From positions 1 through 64,000 of the forward strand of contig NZ_SBKO01000005.1 of the NCBI RefSeq assembly GCF_004122165.1: a stretch of 64,000 nucleotides of DNA, in the 5' to 3' direction. The notes beneath the pieces are model-generated. The model had not been told where the DNA came from and did not search any database. It was given only the letters and a program-made list of their open reading frames with translations. Shown here piece after piece: positions 41,015 to 49,559 of the stretch (position 1 is the stretch's first letter; each line of letters begins with the position of its first letter). The stretch comes from Flavobacterium amnicola. Lineage in GTDB: Bacteria; Bacteroidota; Bacteroidia; Flavobacteriales; Flavobacteriaceae. The translations under genes and the position numbers were made by a program.

Positions 41015-43204
41015 ATGGCAACATTACGATTTCAAGCTTTGCAAAATGCTACCAACAGAAAACCTGTTTTTGTAGAAGAATTAGACAAAAAGTCGATTAT
41101 TTTTGGTTCAAACGTTTTTAACGACAAAGCAATGCGTCAGTTTTTAACGTCAGAAGCCTATAAAGCGGTTCAAAGTGCCATCCAGCACGGAACAAAAATT
41201 GATCGAAAGTTAGCCGATTATATCGCTATGGGAATGAAAGAGTGGGCGTTGACAAAAAATGTTACGCATTATACACACTGGTTTCAACCATTAACTGGAA
41301 CTACTGCAGAAAAACACGATGCTTTCTTCGAAACTTCTTTTGATGGAAGTGATCCAGTAGAAAAATTTGGTGGAAGTCAATTAGTACAACAAGAACCTGA
41401 TGCTTCTTCTTTTCCAAATGGAGGAATTCGTAATACGTTTGAAGCACGTGGATATACGGCTTGGGATCCAACATCTCCAGCTTTCATTTATGGAACTACT
41501 TTGTGTATTCCTACTGTTTTTATTTCATACACAGGTGAAGCTTTAGATAATAAGACTCCTTTGTTAAGAGCTTTACACGCTATCGATACAGCAGCGACGG
41601 ATGTAGCGAAGTATTTTGACAAAAACGTTAAAAAAATTACGCCAACTTTAGGTTGGGAACAAGAATATTTCTTGGTTGATAGCGCTTTGGCTTCATCAAG
41701 ACCTGATATTTTAGCCACAGGAAGAACATTGTTAGGACATACTTCTTCTAAAGGACAACAATTAGACGATCATTATTTTGGTTCAATTCCAACACGTGTA
41801 TTACAATACATGCGAGATTTAGAAAACGAATGTATGCTGTTAGGAATTCCGGTAAAAACACGTCATAACGAAGTTGCACCGAATCAGTTTGAGTTGGCTC
41901 CTATTTTCGAAGAAACGAATTTAGCGGTTGACCACAATTCATTATTAATGGATGTAATGCAAAAAGTTGCAGAACGCCATGATTTTAAAGTATTATTCCA
42001 CGAAAAACCTTTCAAAGGAGTAAACGGTTCAGGAAAACACAACAACTGGTCATTGGCAACAGATACTGGAATTAATTTATTGGCTCCAGGTAAAACACCT
42101 ATGAGTAATTTACAATTCTTAACGTTCTTTATCAATACGATTAAAGCGGTTCATGATTATGAAGAATTGTTAAGAGCTGGAATTGCATCAGCAAGTAATG
42201 ATCACCGTTTAGGAGCAAATGAAGCGCCACCGGCAATTATTTCGGTATTTATTGGTCAACAATTGACTAAAGTATTAGAAGAATTAGAAGGTGTAACTAA
42301 GGGGAAACTTTCTCCAGAAGAAAAAACCGATTTAAAATTAAACGTTGTAGGTAAAATTCCAGACGTTTTATTAGACAATACCGATAGAAACAGAACGTCT
42401 CCATTTGCATTTACTGGAAATAAATTCGAATTTAGAGCCGTAGGTTCTTCTGCCAACTGTGCCGTTTCTATGGCGACTTTAAATACGATTGTAGCAAAAC
42501 AATTGAAAGATTTTAAAGTAGAAGTAGATGCTTTAATCGATAAAAAAGGATTGAAGAAAGACGAAGCAATCTTTAATGTTTTGAGAGAATATATCAAAGT
42601 AACTAAAAACATTCTTTTCGAAGGAGATGGTTATAGCGATGCATGGGAAAAAGAAGCGAAGAAACGTGGATTAAGCAATCATAAAACAACACCGCAAGCT
42701 TTAAAAGCGAAAGTTTCTAAAAAAGCAATCGAGTTGTTTGGAGAAATGAACGTAATGAATCATGTTGAGGTAGAAGCGCGTTACGAAATCGAATTGGAAG
42801 AATACACGAAGAAAATTCAAATTGAAGGACGTGTGTTAGGTGATATCGCTCGTAATCACGTGATCCCAACTGCGATTCGTTATCAAAATGTATTGATTGA
42901 AAATGTAAAAGGATTGAAAGAAATTTTCGGAAAAGATTTCGAAAAAATCGCCAAAGAACAAATTGGTTTGATCAAAGAAATTTCAGAACATATTGAAGGG
43001 ATTAACCACAATGTGGATGAAATGATTGAAGAGCGTAAAAAAGCCAATAATTTATCGTCAACCGAAAAAATGGCTAGCGCTTATTGCGACAAAGTAAAAC
43101 CTTATTTTGAAATCATTCGTGAACATTGTGATAAATTAGAACTTTTAGTAGATGACGAAATTTGGACCTTAACCAAATACAGAGAATTGTTATTTACGAA
43201 ATAA
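41015..43204 (+). CDS. glnN: Glutamine synthetase type III
   Basis: 729 residues, the large GSIII form. Condenses glutamate and ammonia with ATP. N-terminal 'MATLRFQALQNATNRKPVFV' and 'SIIFGSNVFNDKAMRQFLTS' are characteristic of Bacteroidetes GSIII. Catalytic-core motifs are 'THWFQPLTGTTAEKHDAF', 'LGWEQEYFLVD' (metal Glu), 'RHNEVAPNQFELAPIF', 'VNGSGKHNNWSLAT' and 'DRNRTSPFAFTGNKFEFRAVG'. Divergent from terC, monocistronic, with its own terminator; nitrogen control through the 5' region is likely but not shown. Confidence 0.95.
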   Translation: MATLRFQALQNATNRKPVFVEELDKKSIIFGSNVFNDKAMRQFLTSEAYKAVQSAIQHGTKIDRKLADYIAMGMKEWALTKNVTHYTHWFQPLTGTTAEKHDAFFETSFDGSDPVEKFGGSQLVQQEPDASSFPNGGIRNTFEARGYTAWDPTSPAFIYGTTLCIPTVFISYTGEALDNKTPLLRALHAIDTAATDVAKYFDKNVKKITPTLGWEQEYFLVDSALASSRPDILATGRTLLGHTSSKGQQLDDHYFGSIPTRVLQYMRDLENECMLLGIPVKTRHNEVAPNQFELAPIFEETNLAVDHNSLLMDVMQKVAERHDFKVLFHEKPFKGVNGSGKHNNWSLATDTGINLLAPGKTPMSNLQFLTFFINTIKAVHDYEELLRAGIASASNDHRLGANEAPPAIISVFIGQQLTKVLEELEGVTKGKLSPEEKTDLKLNVVGKIPDVLLDNTDRNRTSPFAFTGNKFEFRAVGSSANCAVSMATLNTIVAKQLKDFKVEVDALIDKKGLKKDEAIFNVLREYIKVTKNILFEGDGYSDAWEKEAKKRGLSNHKTTPQALKAKVSKKAIELFGEMNVMNHVEVEARYEIELEEYTKKIQIEGRVLGDIARNHVIPTAIRYQNVLIENVKGLKEIFGKDFEKIAKEQIGLIKEISEHIEGINHNVDEMIEERKKANNLSSTEKMASAYCDKVKPYFEIIREHCDKLELLVDDEIWTLTKYRELLFTK

Positions 43205-43227
43205 TAATCAATAGCAAATAATCAGAT

Positions 43228-43258
43228 AACCGTGTCATTTTCTTGGCACGGTTTTTTT
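43228..43258 (+). terminator. Terminator of glnN
   Basis: AACCGTG (43228-43234) pairs with CACGGTT (43247-43253) over a 12-nt loop, then a T-run. Confidence 0.82.
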
Positions 43259-43273
43259 ATGTATTTTCGTAGT

Positions 43274-44155
43274 ATGAAGAATTTGCTTTTAATAGTATTG
43301 CTTTTCGGAAATGTTATGGTGTCAAAAGCACAAGAACAGTATGAAGTTTATTTTCAAAGTAATAAACACACATTACCTGTTTCTGAAAGCGTTGGACTTG
43401 AGAAATGGATTTTAGAAAATAAACAAAGTAAAATCCTTGCGATTAGCGGTTATACTGACGAAGACGGAACCAATCAATTTAATGATACTTTAGCCAAAAA
43501 ACGGGTCGAATCGGTATTTAAATTGGTGAAGGATAAAATTAAAATACGAGAGGATTTTAAAAAGTTAAGCTTTGGTGAAAATCATACCCAATCAAAAATT
43601 AAAGCCGAAAATAGAAAAGTCATCATCTATTTTTTAAAAGAAAAAGACTTAGCCCGTGAAGCGGAAATAATCGGTTTGAAAAATAAAGAAGTTGTGCAAC
43701 CTAAACCAATTGTTTTTCCTGAATCTATTATTGTGACTAATTTTGATGGTTCGCAAATGGAATATAAATTGGATGTTGCTTTTATGAAATCGCTAAATGA
43801 GGCCAAAACAGGAGAAAAATTAAAAATTGATAACCTTAACTTTGTCTTAAATACATTTGCTGTAACTGCCGATTCTCGTGGAAAATTATATGAATTGTTA
43901 TTGGTAATGCAACAAAATCCGAACCTTAAAATAAGTATTCAAGGGCATGTTTGTTGTGTTCAAAATGATAGACAAAATTTATCGACACAAAGAGCCAAAG
44001 CGGTTAAAATGTTTTTAGAACAAAAGAAAATAGACCCCACACGAATGAATTTTAAAGGCTTCGGAAGTACGGTTCCCTTATTTCCAATCCCGGAAAAGTC
44101 AGAAATTGAGCGTGCTGCCAATCGTCGTGTTGAAATTGAAGTCATATCCAATTAA
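43274..44155 (+). CDS. OmpA-family protein with two OmpA-like modules (copy 1)
   Basis: 293 residues. Signal peptide 'MKNLLLIVLLFGNVMVSKAQ'. The N-terminal module (about 25-130) carries 'ISGYTDEDGTNQFNDTLAKK'. The C-terminal OmpA module (about 195-293) has 'ISIQGHVCCVQNDRQNLSTQ', 'MNFKGFGSTVPLFPIP' and 'AANRRVEIEVI'. OmpA modules bind peptidoglycan; here the usual G-H-T-D is G-H-V-C-C, so the diaminopimelate-binding Asp is missing in the second module. I chose the ATG at 43274; the longer frame from 43232 runs over the glnN terminator. Three nt separate it from its paralogue. Confidence 0.82.
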   Translation: MKNLLLIVLLFGNVMVSKAQEQYEVYFQSNKHTLPVSESVGLEKWILENKQSKILAISGYTDEDGTNQFNDTLAKKRVESVFKLVKDKIKIREDFKKLSFGENHTQSKIKAENRKVIIYFLKEKDLAREAEIIGLKNKEVVQPKPIVFPESIIVTNFDGSQMEYKLDVAFMKSLNEAKTGEKLKIDNLNFVLNTFAVTADSRGKLYELLLVMQQNPNLKISIQGHVCCVQNDRQNLSTQRAKAVKMFLEQKKIDPTRMNFKGFGSTVPLFPIPEKSEIERAANRRVEIEVISN

Positions 44156-44158
44156 ATT

Positions 44159-44995
44159 ATGAAGATGAAGTTTTTATTTACCTTTTTAAGTTTGTGTTTT
44201 TCAACCCTTGTATTTTCTCAAGAAAAATTTGATATTTTTTTCGATTTCAATAAGGATATTCCAAATGAAAAATCGGCACTTGAATTGCAAAAATGGATTA
44301 CCGAAAACGACCATGCACAAGTCCTCAAAATTTATGGGTATTGTGATAGTGTCGACGATAATTCCTATAACAAAGAATTGGCTTTAAAACGAATTCAATC
44401 GACTTTAAAAACGTTGACCGAGAATAAAATTCAAATTAGTAAAAGTATCGAGCTAATTCCGTTCGGAAAAGATTTCAAACGTTCATTAATTCAGGAAGAG
44501 AATCGTAAAGTGACTTTGTTTTATGAGTTACTAAAATTGCCTGTCAATAATGTTGGAAATGAAGAAATTCCTACAATGGGTGACATCACTGCAAAAATCG
44601 AAAGAGAAAGAGCTACTTTGGCATCAAAATTCGCAAAAGCTAAAATAGGAGATATCATCACTATTGAAAATATTTACTTTCAATTGGATACCGACAAAAT
44701 CATCGAGAAATCACGACCAATTCTGAACGAGTTGTACGAGATAATGCGCAAAAATCCGAAACTAAACATTAGAATCAACGGGCATATTTGTTGCAATGTC
44801 GAAGCCACAAATAGTAAATTATCTTCGCAACGTGCCATTGCCGTTAAAGCTTTTTTATTAGAAAAACAGATTCATTTCTATCGTTTATCGTATAAAGGCT
44901 TCGGAAGTACAAAACCAATATTCGAAATTCCAGAAAAGAATGAAAAAGAGCGCTTGGCCAATCGTCGTGTTGAAATTGAAATTGTAGCAAATTAA
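44159..44995 (+). CDS. OmpA-family protein with two OmpA-like modules (copy 2)
   Basis: 278 residues. Signal peptide 'FLFTFLSLCFSTLVFSQ'. Same layout as the preceding gene: an N-terminal module with 'LKIYGYCDSVDDNSYNKELA' and 'EENRKVTLFYEL', then a C-terminal OmpA module with 'LNIRINGHICCNVEATNSKL', 'YKGFGSTKPIFEIPEKNE' and 'LANRRVEIEIV'. The G-H-I-C-C replacement is shared with copy 1, so it predates the duplication. Probably periplasmic. Co-transcribed with copy 1. Confidence 0.82.
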   Translation: MKMKFLFTFLSLCFSTLVFSQEKFDIFFDFNKDIPNEKSALELQKWITENDHAQVLKIYGYCDSVDDNSYNKELALKRIQSTLKTLTENKIQISKSIELIPFGKDFKRSLIQEENRKVTLFYELLKLPVNNVGNEEIPTMGDITAKIERERATLASKFAKAKIGDIITIENIYFQLDTDKIIEKSRPILNELYEIMRKNPKLNIRINGHICCNVEATNSKLSSQRAIAVKAFLLEKQIHFYRLSYKGFGSTKPIFEIPEKNEKERLANRRVEIEIVAN

Positions 44996-45022
44996 ATAAG
45001 CAAAAAACTTTAAACTTTTTTA

Positions 45023-45041
45023 CCCTGAGCTTGTCGAAGGG
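45023..45041. repeat. Short dispersed element CCCTGAGCTTGTCGAAGGG
   Basis: A 19-nt partly palindromic sequence identical to a motif I recall as widespread in intergenic DNA of many bacteria. Its central TTG (45031-45033) also serves as the -33 element of the purM promoter. Confidence 0.7.
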
Positions 45042-45061
45042 CTAACTTCTTGCTATCTTTG
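45031..45061 (+). promoter_or_regulatory. Promoter of the purM-like gene
   Basis: TTG (45031-45033), 20-nt spacer, TATCTTTG (45054-45061), 25 nt before the ATG. The TTG lies inside the dispersed element. Confidence 0.7.
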
Positions 45062-45086
45062 CCGCACAACAACACTAACTACTTTT

Positions 45087-46265
45087 ATGAGTTCTGATAC
45101 TTCAAAACGCTATGCCATGCGCGGTGTTTCTGCTTCAAAAGAAGATGTACACAACGCTATCAAAAACATTGATAAAGGATTATTCCCGAAAGCTTTTTGC
45201 AAAATTGTTCCCGATTATTTAACCAATGATGATGATTATTGCTTAATCATGCACGCCGATGGTGCGGGTACTAAATCGTCATTAGCCTATATGTATTGGA
45301 AAGAAACCGGGGATTTATCTGTTTGGAAAGGCATCGCACAAGACGCTTTAATCATGAATATTGATGATTTGTTATGTGTTGGTGCAACCGATAATATTAT
45401 GTTGTCTTCCACCATTGGTCGAAACAAGAACTTAGTTCCCGGTGAAGTCATTTCAGCAATTATAAACGGAACAGAAGAATTAATTGAAGAATTAAAATCT
45501 TTTGGTGTCACCATCCATTCTACCGGTGGAGAAACTGCCGATGTAGGGGATTTAGTACGAACTTTAATCGTAGATTCAACAGTAACCGCTCGTATGAAAC
45601 GTGCCGATGTGGTCGATAATGCCAATATTCAAGCTGGTGATGTGATTGTAGGTTTAACGTCTTTCGGTCAGGCCAAATACGAGAACTCATATAACGGCGG
45701 AATGGGAAGTAACGGATTAACATCGGCACGTCATGATGTTTTTGCTAAATACCTAGCCAACAAATACCCAGAAAGTTTCGATGCTTCGGTTCCTTCCGAA
45801 TTAGTGTATTCTGGTAATGTAAAATTGACGGACAAAGTAGAAAATTCTCCTATCGATGCAGGTAAATTAGTGCTTTCGCCAACGAGAACATATGCGCCAA
45901 TTATTAAGAAAATACTAGAAAAATATACACCAAACGACATTCACGGGATGGTGCATTGTAGTGGTGGAGCACAGACGAAAGTCTTACATTTCGTAGACAA
46001 TGTTCACGTGATCAAAGATAATTTATTTCCAGTGCCACCTTTGTTTAAATTAATTCAGGAGCAATCTGGAACCGATTGGAAAGAAATGTATCAAGTATTC
46101 AATTGTGGACACCGTATGGAAATTTATGTTCCTGCCGAAATTGCAAATAATATCATCGAAATATCTCAATCTTTTGGGGTCGATGCGCAAATCGTGGGTA
46201 GAGTGGAAGCTAGTGCTACTAAAAAGTTGACCATCCAATCGGAATACGGTATTTTTGAATATTAG
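45087..46265 (+). CDS. purM: Phosphoribosylformylglycinamidine cyclo-ligase, Bacteroidetes form
   Basis: 392 residues. AIR synthase family; converts FGAM to AIR with ATP in purine synthesis. Recognisable parts: 'YCLIMHADGAGTKSSLAYMY' (substrate/ATP region), 'DALIMNIDDLLCVGATDNIM', 'IHSTGGETADVGDLVRTLIV' and 'VGLTSFGQAKYENSYNGGMG'. A C-terminal 'MVHCSGGAQTKVLHFVDNVH' follows. It is longer than the usual 345-residue PurM and diverged, as in Bacteroidetes. Single gene. Confidence 0.88.
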   Translation: MSSDTSKRYAMRGVSASKEDVHNAIKNIDKGLFPKAFCKIVPDYLTNDDDYCLIMHADGAGTKSSLAYMYWKETGDLSVWKGIAQDALIMNIDDLLCVGATDNIMLSSTIGRNKNLVPGEVISAIINGTEELIEELKSFGVTIHSTGGETADVGDLVRTLIVDSTVTARMKRADVVDNANIQAGDVIVGLTSFGQAKYENSYNGGMGSNGLTSARHDVFAKYLANKYPESFDASVPSELVYSGNVKLTDKVENSPIDAGKLVLSPTRTYAPIIKKILEKYTPNDIHGMVHCSGGAQTKVLHFVDNVHVIKDNLFPVPPLFKLIQEQSGTDWKEMYQVFNCGHRMEIYVPAEIANNIIEISQSFGVDAQIVGRVEASATKKLTIQSEYGIFEY

Positions 46266-46271
46266 AAGCTA

Positions 46272-46357
46272 ATCCTGCTGTTCGCTGTATCTTTTCTAGT
46301 TCATTTCGAGTGCCTCAATGAACTATAAAAGGATGTCGCTTCCATCAGGGCTAAAAA
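46272..46357. repeat. Dispersed hairpin (REP-like) element, copy 2
   Basis: ATCCTGCTGTTCGC and GTATCTTTT, then a palindromic centre (TAGTTCAT 46298-46305 / ATGAACTA 46318-46325), then AAAAGGATG and CATCAGGGCTAAAAAA. It matches the ends of the element at 36201-36276. It creates a false upstream start for the next gene. Confidence 0.72.
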
Positions 46358-46365
46358 ATAAAACT

Positions 46366-46722
46366 ATGTACGAACTACTTTTCTGGAAATACCTCGATGA
46401 GGTGTATTTGAATCATCATTTGGTTTACGAATCATTATTGGATAACGAATCGGTGGAAGGTTTGGAAGAATTGCCTGTTCAGGTGATTTTGAACCGAATT
46501 ACTTCCGTTTTTTCCAAATGGGAAAAAGTAGACGAATACAGTTTTAAAAATAACGAAGGAGTTGGTGCTTTTCATATTATCACTACTCCACAAAGTATTC
46601 AAATCAATTGCTATGGTACCGAAGGGAAAACCATGAATAAATTGTGTGAAATAATGGAAGAATTCAAGTGTCCGTTATACGATCCACAAGTACCGCAACG
46701 TTATGATGAAATGGCGGAATAA
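46366..46722 (+). CDS. Conserved hypothetical protein
   Basis: 118 residues from the ATG at 46366 (MYELLFWKYLDEVYLNHHLV). An earlier in-frame ATG at 46318 lies in the dispersed hairpin and was rejected. Soluble, acidic, mixed alpha/beta: 'GLEELPVQVILNRITSVFSK', 'VGAFHIITTPQSIQINCYGT', ending 'PLYDPQVPQRYDEMAE'. I do not recognise the family. It stands between purM and an acetyltransferase gene on the same strand. Confidence 0.7.
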   Translation: MYELLFWKYLDEVYLNHHLVYESLLDNESVEGLEELPVQVILNRITSVFSKWEKVDEYSFKNNEGVGAFHIITTPQSIQINCYGTEGKTMNKLCEIMEEFKCPLYDPQVPQRYDEMAE

Positions 46723-46785
46723 AACGTCAGTTCAATTGATAGAGTAAACTCTATTGAGAACAAGTTAAATTAATGCTACTTCAAA

Positions 46786-47385
46786 ATGAGTTTTCAATTT
46801 CAATTTTCAGAAAATTATATTCTCGAATCCGAAATAGTTCGTTTAGAACCATTAGAGCAATCACATATTCCAAGTTTGCTTACCTATTCTTTACACCAAC
46901 CAGAAATATGGAAATTTTCTTCCATTGCTGCCATTGGTGAAGAGAATTTTAAGAAGTATGTCCAAATTGCTTTAGACCAAAGAGAAAAGTTGATAGAGTA
47001 TGCTTTTGTGGTGTATGACAAACGCACTAATGAATATGCCGGAAGTACTCGTTTTTATGATATGCAGTTGCAAAATAAAACATTACAATTGGGATACACT
47101 TGGTACGGATCACAATTTCACGGAACTGGTCTTAACAAGCACTGTAAATATTTATTGTTAGAATTTGCCTTCGAAAAAATGGGAATGGAACGTGTGGAGT
47201 TTCGTGCCGATAATACGAACGAACGGAGCAAATCTGCCATGAAAAGTATCGGCTGTAAAGTAGATGGTGTGTTGCGAAAGAATATGCTCAAACTTGACGG
47301 TACAAGACGCGACAGCATTGTATTGAGTATTTTGCGCGACGAATGGTTTGATGAAGTAAAAGAGAATTTGAAGCAAAAATTATAA
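46786..47385 (+). CDS. GNAT-family N-acetyltransferase (RimJ/RimL type)
   Basis: 199 residues. Acetyl-CoA-binding GNAT fold: 'VRLEPLEQSHIPSLLTYSLH', 'YAGSTRFYDMQLQNKTLQLG', 'YTWYGSQFHGTGLNKHCKYL' (the Q/G-x-x-G-x-G/N pyrophosphate loop region), 'MGMERVEFRADNTNERSKSA' and 'VLRKNMLKLDGTRRDSIVLS'. The Asn-x-x-S-x-x-x-x pattern is typical of RimJ/RimL-like enzymes, which acetylate protein N-termini or small molecules; the target is unknown. The next gene begins 15 nt downstream, so they are probably co-transcribed. Confidence 0.87.
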   Translation: MSFQFQFSENYILESEIVRLEPLEQSHIPSLLTYSLHQPEIWKFSSIAAIGEENFKKYVQIALDQREKLIEYAFVVYDKRTNEYAGSTRFYDMQLQNKTLQLGYTWYGSQFHGTGLNKHCKYLLLEFAFEKMGMERVEFRADNTNERSKSAMKSIGCKVDGVLRKNMLKLDGTRRDSIVLSILRDEWFDEVKENLKQKL

Positions 47386-47400
47386 GTTAAAAACACGATT

Positions 47401-47844
47401 ATGATAATCAATCCCAAAATAGGAATAGATCAGCTCGTTTTCGGTATGAAGCAAAACGATGTGGTTGCTTTATACGGTAAGCCTAGCAAACAATTTAAAG
47501 ACGAAGACGATAACATCATTTATTTGTATAATGAGAAGAAGTTACGCTTGACGTTTTATGAAGATGAAGATTTGCGTTTGGGGTACATTATTTCTTCCAA
47601 TCCAGAATTGACTTTGTTTAATGAGGAAATAATTGGAAAGCAGATTGCAAAAGTAGAAGCACTTTTAAAAGCCAAAAATTTTAAAGCCCTAGAAATTGAA
47701 AGTTTCGATTCGGTCGATAATTATTTTAACGAAAGCAATTGGATGATTTTTCAAGTAGAGTACGATGAAATTATTCGTTTCGAATTAGGAGCCGTTTTTA
47801 ACGATAAAGAAGATGAGTTTGATTGGAAATTTAAAGGGAAATAA
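47401..47844 (+). CDS. Hypothetical protein, small alpha/beta domain
   Basis: 147 residues, no signal peptide. 'IGIDQLVFGMKQNDVVALYG' followed by 'KPSKQFKDEDDNIIYLYNEK' resembles the G-M-x-x-x-x-V-x-x-x-x-G-x-P start seen in BamE-like and similar small domains. The rest ('KLRLTFYEDEDLRLGYIISS', 'MIFQVEYDEIIRFELGAVF') is beta-rich and acidic. I do not recognise a named family. Same operon as the acetyltransferase (15-nt gap). Confidence 0.7.
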   Translation: MIINPKIGIDQLVFGMKQNDVVALYGKPSKQFKDEDDNIIYLYNEKKLRLTFYEDEDLRLGYIISSNPELTLFNEEIIGKQIAKVEALLKAKNFKALEIESFDSVDNYFNESNWMIFQVEYDEIIRFELGAVFNDKEDEFDWKFKGK

Positions 47845-47889
47845 GTCTCACAAAAGAATTTATGATTTCTTGATCTAGAAATAAAAAAA

Positions 47890-49383
47890 ATGACAACAAC
47901 TACAACACAACAAACAGAAGTAGTTTTAATTGGCGCCGGAATTATGAGTGCCACACTAGGATTACTACTAAAAGAATTACAACCCGATCTTAAAATTCAA
48001 ATTTACGAGCGATTGGATATGGCTGCTGCCGAAAGTTCTGATGCATGGAATAATGCTGGAACGGGTCACGCCGCCTTTTGTGAATTAAATTATACGCCCG
48101 AATTAGAAGACGGAACGATTGAAACCAAAAAGGCTCTAAAAATTACGGAATCATTTGAGGTATCACGTCAATTTTGGTCGTATTTGGTTGAAAAAAACTT
48201 GCTTCAAAATCCAGAAAATTTTATCAAAGCAGTGCCGCATTTAAGCTTTGTTTGGGGCGATGAAAATGTCGAATACTTGCGAAAAAGGTTTGAAGCCTTA
48301 CAACAATTCCATCTTTTCAAAGAAATGGAATATACCGAAGATATAAATCGCGTGAAAGAATGGGCGCCATTAGTCATGGAAGGTCGAAAAAGCAAAGACA
48401 AAATTGCAGCCACGTCAATGAAGTACGGAACGGATGTCAATTTTGGAGCTTTAACGAGAAGTATTTTTAAACATCTGGAAACGCTAGAGGGTGTGAGTCT
48501 ACATTTCAACCATGAAGTACGAAAGTTAAAAAAGAAAGAAAACCTTTGGCGTATTAAAGTGACCGATTTAGCAAGTGGAGAAAAGAAAAGAATTTTCACT
48601 CCTTTTGTGTTTATTGGTGCTGGAGGAGGTTCTTTATTGCTGTTGGAAAAAGCTAATATTCCGGAAGGAGAAGGTTATGGAGGTTTCCCAGTAAGCGGAC
48701 AATGGTTAAAATGTACCAATCCCGAAGTGATTAAAAAACACGATGTAAAAGTGTACGGAAAAGCTTCGGTTGGAGCGCCACCAATGTCGGTTCCTCATAT
48801 CGACACGAGAATGATTGATGGTGAAAAAGCATTACTTTTTGGTCCGTATGCTGGATTTTCGACAAAATTTTTAAAGAATGGCTCTTATTTTGATTTAATC
48901 AAATCGATTGAGCTTGACAATATAAAACCGATGTTGGGTGCTGGAATCAAAAATATTCCGTTAACGAAGTATTTGATAGAACAGGTTTTTCAATCCTCTA
49001 ACGATAGAATGAAAGCCTTGAAAGAATATGTACCTTCTGCCAAAAAACAAGATTGGGTTTTGGAAACCGCAGGACAGCGCGTTCAGGTGATCAAAAAGGA
49101 TAAAGAAGGCAATGGAGTGCTAGAATTTGGTACTGAAGTGGTGTGTGCGGCTGATGGTTCCTTGGCTGTTTTATTAGGCGCTTCACCTGGCGCTTCTACG
49201 GCGACTTCTATCATGTTGGAATTATTGACCAAATGTTTTCCGGAAAAAATGAAAAGCACGCCTTGGCAAGAGAAACTCCAAAAAATGATTCCATCCTATG
49301 GGAAATCACTGAATGATCATCCGGAACTAGCCAATCAAATCAGAAAAAAAACAAACGAAGTCTTAAAATTGAAAGTGGAATAA
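47890..49383 (+). CDS. mqo: Malate:quinone oxidoreductase
   Basis: 497 residues, normal Mqo length. Membrane-associated FAD enzyme that oxidises malate to oxaloacetate and reduces quinone, replacing or supplementing malate dehydrogenase in the TCA cycle. FAD motif 'VVLIGAGIMSATLGLLLKEL' (about 10-29), then 'ESSDAWNNAGTGHAAFCELN', 'FVFIGAGGGSLLLLEKANIP', 'GFPVSGQWLKCTNP', 'VLLGASPGASTATSIMLELL'. All are diagnostic of the family. Confidence 0.95.
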   Translation: MTTTTTQQTEVVLIGAGIMSATLGLLLKELQPDLKIQIYERLDMAAAESSDAWNNAGTGHAAFCELNYTPELEDGTIETKKALKITESFEVSRQFWSYLVEKNLLQNPENFIKAVPHLSFVWGDENVEYLRKRFEALQQFHLFKEMEYTEDINRVKEWAPLVMEGRKSKDKIAATSMKYGTDVNFGALTRSIFKHLETLEGVSLHFNHEVRKLKKKENLWRIKVTDLASGEKKRIFTPFVFIGAGGGSLLLLEKANIPEGEGYGGFPVSGQWLKCTNPEVIKKHDVKVYGKASVGAPPMSVPHIDTRMIDGEKALLFGPYAGFSTKFLKNGSYFDLIKSIELDNIKPMLGAGIKNIPLTKYLIEQVFQSSNDRMKALKEYVPSAKKQDWVLETAGQRVQVIKKDKEGNGVLEFGTEVVCAADGSLAVLLGASPGASTATSIMLELLTKCFPEKMKSTPWQEKLQKMIPSYGKSLNDHPELANQIRKKTNEVLKLKVE

Positions 49384-49437
49384 GCATTTTTAGTTACTTT
49401 TGCACTTTAAAATGCGTTAGGGGTTGAAATGAAAATC

Positions 49438-49480
49438 CTGTCATTGCGAGGTAACGAAGCAATCTGACAGATTGCAATGT
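49438..49480. repeat. Dispersed palindromic element (CTGTCATTGCGAGG type)
   Basis: CTGTCATTGCGAGG, TAACGAAGCAATCT, GACAGATTGCAATG: the sequence pattern I know as a widespread intergenic repeat of bacterial genomes. GCAATCT (49459-49465) pairs with AGATTGC (49469-49475), and CATTGC with GCAATG. The rest of this 176-nt gap (49384-49559) has further repeat-like pieces (GCGTTAGGGGTTGAAA; GCGAGGGAACGCC). Confidence 0.7.
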
Positions 49481-49559
49481 AAGACCCGACCCGAGCAAAA
49501 AAAATAGTTTTTTCAATCGAATTAGTTGTTTGCGAGGGAACGCCCAAAGAAATAAGAAA

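Noticed and set aside
46318-46365. Upstream ATG and 16 extra codons for the 118-residue hypothetical protein
   Set aside because: These codons lie in the dispersed hairpin element and are not protein-like.
49384-49559. CRISPR-like repeats before def
   Set aside because: The repeats are different from one another, not regularly spaced and without spacers.
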